From NCBI RefSeq assembly GCF_033242265.1, contig NZ_BTFW01000001.1, forward strand, positions 3,307,001-3,371,000: a DNA stretch of 64,000 nucleotides, given 5' to 3'. The stretch comes from Novosphingobium sp. IK01. Lineage in GTDB: Bacteria > Pseudomonadota > Alphaproteobacteria > Sphingomonadales > Sphingomonadaceae. The notes beneath the pieces are model-generated. The model worked only from the letters and a program-made list of their open reading frames with translations, ran no database searches and was not told the DNA's origin. Position numbers and translations under genes: made by a program. Shown piece by piece: positions 47,158 to 55,792 of the stretch. Within the stretch, counting starts at the first letter, position 1, and each line of letters opens with the position of its first letter.

Positions 47158-48834
47158 TTGCTTCGTGTTTCTCCGTTTCGTTCGCTGACCCGCGCCGCTG
47201 GCGTGCTGGTCGTCTGGCTGGCCCTGTTGATGGGGCTTGGGTTGACCGGGCTGGGGGGCGCGCCTGCCGCGCTGGCAGCCTCCAACGCGCTGACGGTCAC
47301 CGCCACTGCGGCCACCGCGACCACCCCTGCCGTCCCGACCGACCCGTTTGGCCGCGACAATCCCCGCTCGGCGGTCTCGGGCCTGATCGATGCCCTTGGC
47401 CAGCGCGATTACGACCGGGCGGCCCACTACATGGCCGTGCGGCTCGATGATCCGCGTCTGGCGCGCGGCGCGGCCGTGCTGGCCCATCGCCTGCAAGCCC
47501 TGCTCGATCGGGGCGGTACGCTCAAGTCGTTCGGCGCACTTTCGAGCGATCCGGCGGGCGATCTCAACGACGATCTGGCGCTCGACCGCGAAGACGTGGG
47601 CACGATCACCGTGAACGGTGATCAGGTGCCTGTCCTGCTCGCGCGCAGCGCACCGGGCGCTGCTGCGGCAACGGGCGCCGCGGTCTGGCGCGTGGCGCCC
47701 GAAACCCTCTCCGCGCTGGCCGTTGCCCATATTCCGGTGGCCAAGGGGAGCGCCCATGCCGCTCACACTGCGTGGATGGTGGCCGGGGCGCCGCTGGCGG
47801 ACTGGGCGCTGTTGCTGGGGCTGGCGGCGGCCAGCTATGCGGTTCTGCGTCTGGCGGCCACGCTGGTTCTGGTCATCGCCCGCAAGGTCATGGCGCGGCA
47901 TCAGGAAAATCCGGTCTACCGGTTCATCCAGGTCGGGCTCTCGCCGCTCAGCCTGTTCCTGTCGGTCATGCTGTTCTTCATCTGGGCTGAAAAGCTGCCC
48001 GTGGCGATTGTCGCCCGGCAGACGCTGCTGCGCTATGCGGGCATTGTGGCGCTCGTGGCGCTGGTGTGGTTTGCGCTGCGCCTGATCGACGCGGTGGCCG
48101 AAGTGATCATTGCGCGGATGCGCAGCCGCCAGCGCCGTCAGGTGCTTTCGGTGATCACGCTGCTGCGTCGCGCGGCCAAGATCCTGCTGCTCGCCTTCAC
48201 CGCCGTTGGCGTGCTCGACACGTTCGGCATCAACGTGACGACCGGCATCGCGGCTCTGGGTATCGGTGGTATCGCGCTGGCGCTCGGCGCGCAGAAGACG
48301 GTCGAGAACCTCGTGGGCAGCGTCACCGTGATCATCGACCAGCCGGTGCAGGTGGGCGATTTCTGCAAGGTGGGCACGGTTTCGGGCACGGTCGAGGATG
48401 TCGGCATCCGTTCGACCCGCATCCGCACCAACGACCGCACGCTGGTGACCATCCCCAATGGTGATTTCGCCTCGCGGCAGATCGAGAACTACGCCACGCG
48501 CGACCGCTTCCTGTTCAACCCGACCATCGGCATTGCTTATGGCCAGAGCGCGGCCAAGGTTCGCCGCGCGGTGGAGATCGTGCGCGAGACGCTGCTGGGC
48601 AACGAGGGGATCATCCACGAAGGCCTGCGCGCGACGCTGACCAACATGGGCGACAGTGCGCTGACCATCGAGGTCTGGTCCTATCTGGCCGGTCCCGATT
48701 ACGGCAATGCGATGCAGGTGCGTCAGGACGTTCTGCTCACGGTTATGGAGCGCTTCGAGGCTGAGCAGATCACTCTGGCCCAGCCGACCAGCCCGGTGGT
48801 GGTCGTGCAGGACGGGACTCTGGCTCCGACCTGA
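47158..48834 (+). CDS. MscS-family mechanosensitive channel
   Basis: 558 residues, larger than E. coli MscS (286). TTG 47158 is taken as start because AGGAGG lies 4 nt upstream and the frame before it runs through the lepA terminator; the spacing is short. Residues 1-40 are a signal peptide, followed by a periplasmic region and several membrane helices. The pore helix/TM3 GIAALGIGGIALALGAQKTV is at about residue 365, followed by GSVTVIIDQPVQVGDFCKVG and the cytoplasmic beta domain. The product should release solutes upon membrane tension. The large N-terminal extension is typical of bigger MscS-like channels. Confidence 0.88.
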   Translation: MLRVSPFRSLTRAAGVLVVWLALLMGLGLTGLGGAPAALAASNALTVTATAATATTPAVPTDPFGRDNPRSAVSGLIDALGQRDYDRAAHYMAVRLDDPRLARGAAVLAHRLQALLDRGGTLKSFGALSSDPAGDLNDDLALDREDVGTITVNGDQVPVLLARSAPGAAAATGAAVWRVAPETLSALAVAHIPVAKGSAHAAHTAWMVAGAPLADWALLLGLAAASYAVLRLAATLVLVIARKVMARHQENPVYRFIQVGLSPLSLFLSVMLFFIWAEKLPVAIVARQTLLRYAGIVALVALVWFALRLIDAVAEVIIARMRSRQRRQVLSVITLLRRAAKILLLAFTAVGVLDTFGINVTTGIAALGIGGIALALGAQKTVENLVGSVTVIIDQPVQVGDFCKVGTVSGTVEDVGIRSTRIRTNDRTLVTIPNGDFASRQIENYATRDRFLFNPTIGIAYGQSAAKVRRAVEIVRETLLGNEGIIHEGLRATLTNMGDSALTIEVWSYLAGPDYGNAMQVRQDVLLTVMERFEAEQITLAQPTSPVVVVQDGTLAPT

Positions 48835-48915
48835 AGGCCAGCCCATAGTTTGGCTTTCCGGGGCTTAATCAAATCGCCCTGTCCCGGCGGGGGCGCCTTG
48901 TGCCAAAGGCGCCCC

Positions 48916-49842
48916 ATGAGCAAGCCGTCCCCCATGCAGAGCGCCACGCTGACCCATCTCCAGCGCCTTGAGGCCGAGGCGATCCACATCATGCGCGAAG
49001 TCGTGGCCGAGGCCGAACGCCCGGTCATGCTCTATTCGGTGGGCAAGGACAGTGCGGTCATGCTCCACCTCGCGCGCAAGGCGTTCTATCCCGCGCCCCC
49101 GCCGTTCCCGCTGCTCCATGTCGATACGACGTGGAAGTTCAAGGCGATGTACGATCTGCGCGACCGCATGGCCCGCGAAAGCGGCATGGACCTGCTCGTC
49201 TACCAGAACCCGGAAGCCAAGGCGCGCGGGATCAACCCGTTCGACCATGGCAGCCTCCACACCGACATGTGGAAGACCGAAGGGCTCAAGCAGGCGCTCG
49301 ATCTCTATGGCTTCGACGCGGCCTTCGGCGGCGCGCGCCGCGACGAGGAAAAGAGCCGCGCCAAGGAACGCATCTTCAGCTTCCGCACGGCCAGCCACGG
49401 CTGGGACCCCAAGAACCAGCGCCCGGAGCTGTGGAGCCTCTACAATGCCCGCAAGAACAAGGGCGAATCGATCCGCGTCTTCCCGATCTCCAACTGGACC
49501 GAGCTGGACATCTGGCAGTACATCCATCTGAACGACGTGCCGATCGTGCCGCTCTATTTTGCCGAAGAACGCCCGACGGTGGAGCGCGACGGCATGTTGC
49601 TGATGGTCGACGATGAACGCTTTCCGTTGAAGCCGGGCGAAACCCCGGTGATGCGCTCGATCCGCTTCCGCACGCTCGGCTGCTATCCGCTGACCGGGGC
49701 TGTCGAAAGCACGGCGCAGACTTTGCCCGAAGTGATCCAGGAAACCCTGCTCACCACCACGTCCGAGCGCCAGGGCCGCGCCATCGACAAGGACGCGGGC
49801 GGTGCGGGCATGGAAGTGAAAAAGCAGCAGGGGTATTTCTGA
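48916..49842 (+). CDS. cysD: Sulfate adenylyltransferase subunit 2
   Basis: 308 residues. With CysN it makes adenosine 5'-phosphosulfate from sulfate and ATP. The PP-loop motif [11 protein letters not shown] is near residue 50, and [20 protein letters not shown] follows. ATG 48916 has AAAGG about 7 nt upstream. Its stop overlaps the cysNC start by one base. First gene of a sulfate assimilation operon. Confidence 0.97.
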   Translation: MSKPSPMQSATLTHLQRLEAEAIHIMREVVAEAERPVMLYSVGKDSAVMLHLARKAFYPAPPPFPLLHVDTTWKFKAMYDLRDRMARESGMDLLVYQNPEAKARGINPFDHGSLHTDMWKTEGLKQALDLYGFDAAFGGARRDEEKSRAKERIFSFRTASHGWDPKNQRPELWSLYNARKNKGESIRVFPISNWTELDIWQYIHLNDVPIVPLYFAEERPTVERDGMLLMVDDERFPLKPGETPVMRSIRFRTLGCYPLTGAVESTAQTLPEVIQETLLTTTSERQGRAIDKDAGGAGMEVKKQQGYF

Positions 49843-51779
49843 TGAGCGAGACCACCCTTCAGGACGAGCCGGTCTACGTCACCGACGCGCTCATTGCCGA
49901 AGACATCGACGCCTACCTCGAAACCCACCAGCACAAGACGATGCTGCGGTTCATCACCTGCGGGTCGGTGGACGACGGCAAGTCGACGCTGATCGGGCGG
50001 CTGCTCTATGATTCCAAGATGATCTTTGAAGATCAGCTGGCCGCGCTCGAAAGCGATTCGAAGAAAGTGGGCACGCAGGGCCAGGCGATCGACTTCGCGC
50101 TGCTGGTCGATGGCCTGGCCGCCGAGCGCGAGCAGGGCATCACCATCGACGTGGCCTATCGCTTCTTCAACACCGAGAAGCGCAAGTTCATCGTCGCCGA
50201 TTGCCCCGGCCACGAACAGTACACGCGCAACATGGTCACCGGCGCCTCGACCGCCGACCTTGCCGTGATCCTGATCGACGCGCGCAAGGGCGTGCTCGTC
50301 CAGACGCGCCGCCATTCCTACCTGTGCCACCTGCTGGGCATCCGCAACATCGTGCTGGCGGTCAACAAGATGGATCTGGTCGATTACAGCCAGGCCCGTT
50401 TCGACGAGATCGTCGCCGATTACGCCGCCTTTGCCGCCAGCATCGGCATCGAGAGCTTCACTGCGATGCCGATCTCGGGCTTTGCGGGCGACAATGTGAC
50501 CAGCACCTCGGCCAACACGCCGTGGTACACCGGCCCCTCGCTGATCGCGCATCTCGAAACGGTTGATGTGCTGTCCACCCGCGATCAGGCGCGGCCCTTC
50601 CGCATGCCGGTGCAGTGGGTCAACCGTCCCAACCTCGATTTCCGTGGCTTTGCCGGGCTGATCGCGTCGGGTTCGATCCGTCCGGGCGACGCCGTGCGCG
50701 TGCTGCCCTCTGGCAAGACCAGCACGGTTGCGCGGATCGTCACGCTGGAGGGCGACCTCGACGTGGCCGTGGCCGGGCAATCGGTCACGCTGACTTTTGC
50801 CGACGAAATCGACTGCTCGCGCGGCGATGTGATCGCGCTGGCCGACAATCCGCCCCAGGCCGCCGACCAGTTCGAGGCGAGTCTCGTGTGGATGGCCGAC
50901 GAGGCCCTGACGCCGGGCCGGGCCTATTGGCTCAAGCTGGCCACGCAGACCGTTTCGGCGACCGTGCGCGCGCCCGAATATGTCGTCAACGTCAACACGA
51001 TGGAGCATCTGGCGGCCAAGACGCTGGAATTGAACGCCATCGGCGTGGCCGAAGTTGTCACCGACAAGCCGCTGGTGTTCGAGGCCTATGACGAAAGCCG
51101 CACGCTCGGCGGTTTCATCCTGATCGACAAGATCACCAATGCGACCGTTGCGGCGGGCATGCTGCGCCACAGCCTGCGCCGCGCGCAGAACGTCCACTGG
51201 CAGGCGCTCGACGTGTCACGCACGGCTCATGCCGCGCTCAAGATGCAGCAGCCCGCAGTGCTGTGGTTCACCGGGCTTTCGGGCTCGGGCAAGTCGACCA
51301 TCGCCAATCTGGTCGAGAAGAAGCTCCACGCGCTGGGCAAGCATACGTTCCTGCTCGATGGCGACAATGTGCGCCACGGGCTCAACAAGGATCTGGGCTT
51401 CTCCGACGCCGACCGCATCGAGAACATCCGCCGCGTGGGCGAAGTGGCCAAGCTGATGACCGATGCCGGGCTCATCGTGCTGACCGCCTTCATCAGCCCG
51501 TTCCGCGCCGAACGCGAACTGGTGCGCGGCCTGCTGCCCGCAGGCGAGTTCATCGAGGTCTTCATCGACACCCCGCTCGCAGAGGCCGAGAAGCGCGACG
51601 TGAAGGGCCTCTACAAGAAGGCCCGCAGCGGGGAACTGAAGAACTTCACCGGCATCGACAGCCCCTACGAACGTCCTGAAAACCCTGAAATCCGGGTCGA
51701 CACCACGCGCGAAACCCCCGAAGAAGCCGCCGAGCGGATCGTCGAGCGCGTGATCGGCGCCTGGATGCCGACGATCTGA
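49842..51779 (+). CDS. cysNC: Bifunctional sulfate adenylyltransferase subunit 1 / APS kinase
   Basis: 645 residues. The N-terminal CysN GTPase has [25 protein letters not shown] and NKMDLVD; its beta-barrel domains follow to about residue 440. The C-terminal CysC domain has Walker [13 protein letters not shown] and [20 protein letters not shown]; it phosphorylates APS to PAPS. The fusion is known in many proteobacteria. It starts one base into the cysD stop. cysQ follows 30 nt later, which removes PAP, the by-product of PAPS use. Confidence 0.97.
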   Translation: MSETTLQDEPVYVTDALIAEDIDAYLETHQHKTMLRFITCGSVDDGKSTLIGRLLYDSKMIFEDQLAALESDSKKVGTQGQAIDFALLVDGLAAEREQGITIDVAYRFFNTEKRKFIVADCPGHEQYTRNMVTGASTADLAVILIDARKGVLVQTRRHSYLCHLLGIRNIVLAVNKMDLVDYSQARFDEIVADYAAFAASIGIESFTAMPISGFAGDNVTSTSANTPWYTGPSLIAHLETVDVLSTRDQARPFRMPVQWVNRPNLDFRGFAGLIASGSIRPGDAVRVLPSGKTSTVARIVTLEGDLDVAVAGQSVTLTFADEIDCSRGDVIALADNPPQAADQFEASLVWMADEALTPGRAYWLKLATQTVSATVRAPEYVVNVNTMEHLAAKTLELNAIGVAEVVTDKPLVFEAYDESRTLGGFILIDKITNATVAAGMLRHSLRRAQNVHWQALDVSRTAHAALKMQQPAVLWFTGLSGSGKSTIANLVEKKLHALGKHTFLLDGDNVRHGLNKDLGFSDADRIENIRRVGEVAKLMTDAGLIVLTAFISPFRAERELVRGLLPAGEFIEVFIDTPLAEAEKRDVKGLYKKARSGELKNFTGIDSPYERPENPEIRVDTTRETPEEAAERIVERVIGAWMPTI

Positions 51780-51809
51780 CCCGGACGCATCAAAAGGGGG
51801 GGAATGAAC

Positions 51810-52544
51810 ATGGACGATGTGGCACTCGCGCGCTTCCTCGCGCAGGAAGCCGGGCGCATCCTGATGGATCTGCGCGCGGCGGGCATGCACGAGGGCAAGG
51901 CCTTGGGCGCGCAGGGCGATGTGCTGGCCAATGCCTTCCTGATGGAGGCCCTCGCGCAACACCGCCCCGACGATGGCGTGCTCAGCGAGGAAACCGCCGA
52001 CACGCCCGCGCGCCTCTCGAAAGAGCGGGTGTGGATCATCGACCCGCTCGACGGCACCCGCGAATATGGCGAGGGCCGGGCAGACTGGGCGGTCCATGTC
52101 GGCCTGAGCGTGGGCGGCAAGGCCGCGCTGGGCGCCGTGGCGCTGCCGGGGCTCGACCTTGTGCTCGACAGTGCCGCGCCGCCTGCGCTGCCCCCGATGG
52201 CCCCCGTGCCGCGCCTGCTGGTCAGCCGCTCGCGCCCCGCGCGCGAGGCGGTCACCGTGGCACAGGTTCTGGGCGGCGAGCTGGTGCCGATGGGCAGCGC
52301 TGGGGCCAAGGCCATGGCCGTCGTGCGCGGCGAGGCGGAAATCTACCTTCATTCGGGCGGCCAGTACGAATGGGACAATTGCGCGCCCGTGGCCGTGGCG
52401 GCGGGGGCAGGCTTGCATGTCTCGCGCATCGACGGTTCGCCGCTGGTCTACAACAATGCCGACACCTGGCTGCCCGACCTGCTGATCTGCCGCCCGCAAT
52501 GGGCGCAACGCGTGCTTGAGGAAGTTGCCAGAATCGGCAATTGA
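51810..52544 (+). CDS. cysQ: 3'(2'),5'-bisphosphate nucleotidase CysQ
   Basis: 244 residues of the inositol-monophosphatase fold. It hydrolyses PAP or PAPS and so controls the sulfate pathway. Metal and active site motifs are EETAD, WIIDPLDGTREYGEGRADWA and the C-terminal YEWDNCAPVAVA. ATG 51810 has GGGGGG 7 nt upstream; ATG 51804, two codons earlier, is so close to the same site that it is less likely. Same-strand and 30 nt behind cysNC, so probably cotranscribed. Confidence 0.9.
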   Translation: MDDVALARFLAQEAGRILMDLRAAGMHEGKALGAQGDVLANAFLMEALAQHRPDDGVLSEETADTPARLSKERVWIIDPLDGTREYGEGRADWAVHVGLSVGGKAALGAVALPGLDLVLDSAAPPALPPMAPVPRLLVSRSRPAREAVTVAQVLGGELVPMGSAGAKAMAVVRGEAEIYLHSGGQYEWDNCAPVAVAAGAGLHVSRIDGSPLVYNNADTWLPDLLICRPQWAQRVLEEVARIGN

Positions 52545-52585
52545 TGCGCTGCAACATTTTTTTGCGGCATCTTTTCGAGGGCATG

Positions 52586-53077
52586 ATGATCGATCCCAGG
52601 CATTTCCGTACCGTTCTTGGCGCCTATCCGACCGGTGTCTGCGTGATCACCTCGGTCGATGCCCAGGGCGCGCGCACCGGGCTGGTGGTGGGCTCGTTCA
52701 CCTCGATTTCGCTCGATCCGCCGCTCGTCGGCTTCTTCCCCGACAAGCGCTCGTCCTCGTGGCCGCGCATTGCCGCCACGGGCCGCTTCTGCGTCAACGT
52801 GCTGGGCGCCGACCAGCTCGACTTGTGCCGCCACTTTGCCTCGCGCGCCGACGACAAGTTTGCCGAACTGGCCCATGGCCACAGCCCCTCGGGATTGCCC
52901 CTGCTCGACAATGCGCTGGCCTGGATCGATTGTTCGATCGAGCGCGTGGACGACGTGGGCGATCATTTTCTGGTGGTGGGCGCGGTCGAGGCGATGGATG
53001 CCCGGATGGAGGGCACCCCGCTGCTGTTCTTCCGCGGGCAGTATCACGATGCGGTGGAAATCGCGCAAGGCGTCTGA
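52586..53077 (+). CDS. Flavin reductase-like protein (RutF/HpaC family)
   Basis: 163 residues of the split-barrel flavin reductase family, which reduces FMN or FAD with NAD(P)H to feed two-component monooxygenases. Typical runs: PTGVCVITSVDAQGARTGLVVG and SFTSISLDPPLVGFFPDKRS. Start choice among TTG 52541, ATG 52583 and ATG 52586 is open; the last is chosen with GAGGG 4-5 nt upstream. It is 42 nt behind cysQ. It could serve the RutA-like enzyme 40 kb away, but that is inference. Confidence 0.8.
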   Translation: MIDPRHFRTVLGAYPTGVCVITSVDAQGARTGLVVGSFTSISLDPPLVGFFPDKRSSSWPRIAATGRFCVNVLGADQLDLCRHFASRADDKFAELAHGHSPSGLPLLDNALAWIDCSIERVDDVGDHFLVVGAVEAMDARMEGTPLLFFRGQYHDAVEIAQGV

Positions 53078-53440
53078 CTTGGAGTATCTGTCCGGCAGCA
53101 TCCGCCCGACAGCATCCGCCCGACAGCATCCGCCCGACAGCATCCACGCGGCGCGCACCTTGTTTTCGCCCAATAGAAATGTCTGGGTTTTCTGGAAATT
53201 TCTGTCCGGTTGACTTCGGTCAAAGCCGGGCCGCCGACAAGAGGCTAGAGCGGTACTCGCCCGGAGGGGACAGGTTCTCTTGACCCGGAACCCTGTTCGT
53301 TTCGCGTGATTTCTCCCCAACTCGGGCGGCCAGCCTCGCGGCGCCGCCCCCCTTTTCCGGGGGGGGTGGGACATTCTGTCGCCCCGTATCCGTGCAAGTT
53401 GCGATTGTGGCAGGGCGGACATGGTGCTAATTGATAGCTC
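53078..53440. other. 363-bp intergenic region upstream of the Fnr gene
   Basis: Contains 3.5 copies of a 14-bp tandem repeat (listed separately) and a GC-rich, G-rich stretch near 53350. The Fnr promoter must lie here. A TTGAT at 53430-53434 lacks a matching second half-site. I see no gene. Confidence 0.5.
53097..53145 (+). repeat. 14-bp tandem repeat, 3.5 copies
   Basis: AGCATCCGCCCGAC is repeated head-to-tail at 53097-53110, 53111-53124 and 53125-53138, with a partial copy to 53145. The copies are identical. It lies 20 nt after the flavin reductase stop. Repeat number may vary between strains. Confidence 0.85.
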
Positions 53441-54139
53441 ATGTCTTCTTGTGAAACCTGCGTTGTACGCAATCGCGCCATTTGCGCGGGCCTCGACAAT
53501 CAGGAAATTCTTGCGCTCAATGCACTCGGGCGACGGCGCAGTGTGTCTGCCGGTGAGCCGCTCATCTGGGAGGATGACGATTCCCTGCTGGTCGCCAATG
53601 TGATCGAGGGCGTCCTCAAGCTCACTTCGAGCACCGAGGACGGGCGCGAGCAGATCGTGGGTGTGGCCTATCCGTCCGATTTCATTGGCCGTCCTTTCGG
53701 GCAGACCAGCAAGGCGAGCGTGGTTGCGCTGACCGATGCACGCGTCTGCGTGTTCTCGCGCAACGATTTCGACCGTTTCGCGCGCAGCCATCCCGAACTT
53801 GAACACAAGCTGCTCGAACGCACGCTGGCCGAACTCGACCGTACGCGCTCGTGGATGATGCTGCTGGGCCGCAAGACCGCGCCCGAGAAGATCGCCACCT
53901 TCCTGCTCGAAATGTCGGACCGTCTGGCCGAATCCGGCCACACCCCGATCACGCGTGGCCCGGCCACGCGCTTCACGCTGCCTTTCTCGCGCCAGCAGGT
54001 GGCCGACGTGCTGGGCCTCACCATCGAGACCGTCAGCCGCCAGTTCACCAAGCTGAAGAACGAGGGCGTGATCGATCTCCCCGCGCGCCGCGATGTCGAA
54101 ATCCTCGACCGTCCGGCGCTGCTGGCTCTGGCTGGCTGA
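53441..54139 (+). CDS. Fnr/FixK-type oxygen-responsive regulator
   Basis: 232 residues of the Crp/Fnr family. Cysteines C4, C7 and C15 form the C-x2-C-x7-C cluster of FnrL/FnrN, and C103 in RVCVFSR is the likely fourth ligand of an oxygen-sensitive [4Fe-4S] cluster. The sensor barrel spans about 20-130, the dimer helix about 130-160, and the HTH FSRQQVADVLGLTIETVSRQ has the E-x-x-S-R that reads TTGAT. It should activate low-oxygen genes; an Fnr box lies upstream of ccoN. ATG 53441 starts MSSCETC. It is separated from ompW and cco by 0.5-1.6 kb. Confidence 0.9.
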   Translation: MSSCETCVVRNRAICAGLDNQEILALNALGRRRSVSAGEPLIWEDDDSLLVANVIEGVLKLTSSTEDGREQIVGVAYPSDFIGRPFGQTSKASVVALTDARVCVFSRNDFDRFARSHPELEHKLLERTLAELDRTRSWMMLLGRKTAPEKIATFLLEMSDRLAESGHTPITRGPATRFTLPFSRQQVADVLGLTIETVSRQFTKLKNEGVIDLPARRDVEILDRPALLALAG

Positions 54140-54174
54140 CCAGGGGGCAGGGCCCTCTCCGTTTCATGGGAGCG

Positions 54175-54331
54175 CCCCGGATCAAGTCTGGGGCGACGCA
54201 CAATCGGCATACCGATTGGGGTTACCCGGATTGGGGTGAGGGGCCTTGTTGCCCTGCCGCGATCAAGGCCGGCAAACCCGGAGCCGGGCAATCAAAAAGC
54301 CACGCATCGCCGTCCCGGACTTGATCCGGGG
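54175..54331. repeat. Inverted pair of GGACTTGATCCGGGG-type repeats
   Basis: CCCCGGATCAAGTC at 54175-54188 is perfectly complementary to GACTTGATCCGGGG at 54318-54331. The spacing (about 130 bp) is large. Sequences of this type recur between genes in sphingomonads (from memory). Confidence 0.6.
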
Positions 54332-54576
54332 CCCTCCACTGGCCGTCAGGACCAGTCCATCCGGGCTGGCCCGGTCAGGCAAGGAGCCTGCGCCCTCTCG
54401 CTCAAAGCGCACAAACAACCAACAGGCGGGCCAAACCAGGGGATCCCAGACCCTGGCTTGACCCGCCTGAAGCCTGCCACACGACGGATGCGGCGGGCTT
54501 GTCCGGTCAGAGCGGTTTGCGGTCCGACTGCTTCGGACCACCGCTCCAGATTTTGTTGTGCCCCTGTCCCCAAGGC

Positions 54577-54596
54577 GCCGGGTGTTTCCACCCGGC
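54577..54596 (-). terminator. Hairpin downstream of the OmpW gene
   Basis: GCCGGGTG (54577-54584) pairs with CACCCGGC (54589-54596) around a 4-nt loop, 22 nt past the OmpW stop on the minus strand. There is no T tract. Confidence 0.45.
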
Positions 54597-54618
54597 TTGG
54601 GAACGCGTGGGGCGTCTG

Positions 54619-55407
54619 TCAGAAGCGGAAGGCCAGACCGGCGCTCAGCACCCACGGATCGAGGGTGTGGTGCGTGGTCAGGGCTTCGGTGCCGTTGGCG
54701 GTGTAGAAGTGGGCAGTGGTGTCGACCCAGTACTTCTTGGCGTCGAGCGAGAAGCTCAGGCCCTGCTTGTTGAGCGGGATGTCGATACCGGCCTGAACCA
54801 CGCCACCGGCGTTGTTGTTCATGTGGACACGGGTGGCACCCAGAGCCTGGGCCGTCGCGCCAGCGCGTTCGTCGATGTAGAAGAACCACGCGCCACCGGC
54901 ACCGATATAGGGCTTGAGGCCGAAGGGCAGGTTGAAGTGATACTTCGCGGTCAGCGTCGCGGGCAGGATCATCACGTGGTCGACCAGCGCGGCACCAGCC
55001 AGCGCGCCGGTGCCGGTCACGTGGTGCGAGGTGAAGCAGCAGATCGTTTCGACCGAGATGTTCGGCTTGATGAAGTATTCGATCGCCAGGGTGGGCGTCG
55101 CCGTGTTGTTGTTGACGTCGGTCTGCGAACCGGCGGGCAGGCCGATCAGGTCCTTGCGGACTTCGGTGATCTTGCCCTTCGCCAGAACGGCGGTGTAGAA
55201 CAGCTTCACCTGCCACTTGCCGGGACGGGCCGGGACGGCGTGGGTGGAGTCGACAGCAGCGGTTTCCGCCGGGACAGCCGCAGCTTCCGCAGTGGCGGGG
55301 GCATCGCTGGCCAGAGCAGCATCAGAGGCCGTGTCGGCCATCGCGGGGGCTGCAAACGCCAGGGCCAGAGCCGCAGCACCAAGAGCGTTGCCAAGAACCT
55401 TCTTCAT
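54619..55407 (-). CDS. OmpW-family outer membrane protein
   Basis: 262 residues. OmpW is an eight-stranded outer membrane barrel forming a small hydrophobic channel. Signal peptide MKKVLGNALGAAALALAFAA with AMA cleavage, then an Ala/Thr-rich linker and the barrel. YHFNLPFGLKPYIGAGGAWF is the classic OmpW strand segment, and it ends in F as outer membrane barrels do. An unusual pair of cysteines (VETICCF) is present. GAGGAAG is 5-6 nt before ATG 55407. In E. coli ompW is Fnr-regulated; here it lies between fnr and cco, which hints at the same. Confidence 0.9.
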   Translation of the reverse strand: MKKVLGNALGAAALALAFAAPAMADTASDAALASDAPATAEAAAVPAETAAVDSTHAVPARPGKWQVKLFYTAVLAKGKITEVRKDLIGLPAGSQTDVNNNTATPTLAIEYFIKPNISVETICCFTSHHVTGTGALAGAALVDHVMILPATLTAKYHFNLPFGLKPYIGAGGAWFFYIDERAGATAQALGATRVHMNNNAGGVVQAGIDIPLNKQGLSFSLDAKKYWVDTTAHFYTANGTEALTTHHTLDPWVLSAGLAFRF

Positions 55408-55792
55408 TAGATCTTCCTCGCCAATTCAGGCCTGGGACTATCCGGGCCTAGCCTCATCGGGCACCGCCCAGGCGGCCTGCCCCTCGCAGGCACCGTCCCC
55501 TCCGGCGTTGAAGTCGTAATGGGGCCCAGTGCGATTCGCTTCATTGACGCAACGCAAAATTGAAACATCCGGCGTCAGACTTTGGACCAATAGGGTCACC
55601 AGTCGGGTTATTTGACTCGCATCAATGCAGTCTGTTCCTTAATATTGCACTGCGAAATGCTTGGAGTATTTTAAGACCCGAAGATCTCGTCGGCGACTTA
55701 AAAGCACATAAAAACAAGTATCTGGAGTGATTTTTGATCCGATTTCGCCGGGTCTGCGATTGCTTTGGTAACGACATGGAAGGGAAGGGTCC
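55408..55792. other. 385-bp divergent region between OmpW and ccoN
   Basis: No gene seen. Holds an Fnr box at 55612-55625 and a weaker TTGAC-like match near 55544. The promoters of the minus-strand OmpW and plus-strand cco genes must lie here. It is more AT-rich than the flanks. Confidence 0.55.
55612..55625 (+). promoter_or_regulatory. Fnr/Anr box upstream of ccoN
   Basis: TTGAC-TCGC-ATCAA fits the Fnr consensus TTGAY-N4-RTCAA and lies 168 bp before the ccoN start, in the same region as the Fnr gene. It is also close to the divergent OmpW gene. Confidence 0.72.

Larger units (their letters stand above)
54140..54618. other. 479-bp region with dispersed-repeat remnants
   Basis: No gene seen. 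Contains a matched pair CCCCGGATCAAGTC and GACTTGATCCGGGG plus an additional CTTGACCCG-like copy, translating as PGLDPGP-like runs in some frames, which is typical of sphingomonad intergenic repeats rather than coding sequence. A hairpin near 54577 may end the minus-strand OmpW gene. Confidence 0.5.

Noticed and set aside
53097..53145. CRISPR-like array
   Set aside because: The repeats are 14 bp, directly adjacent with no spacers. It is a plain tandem repeat.
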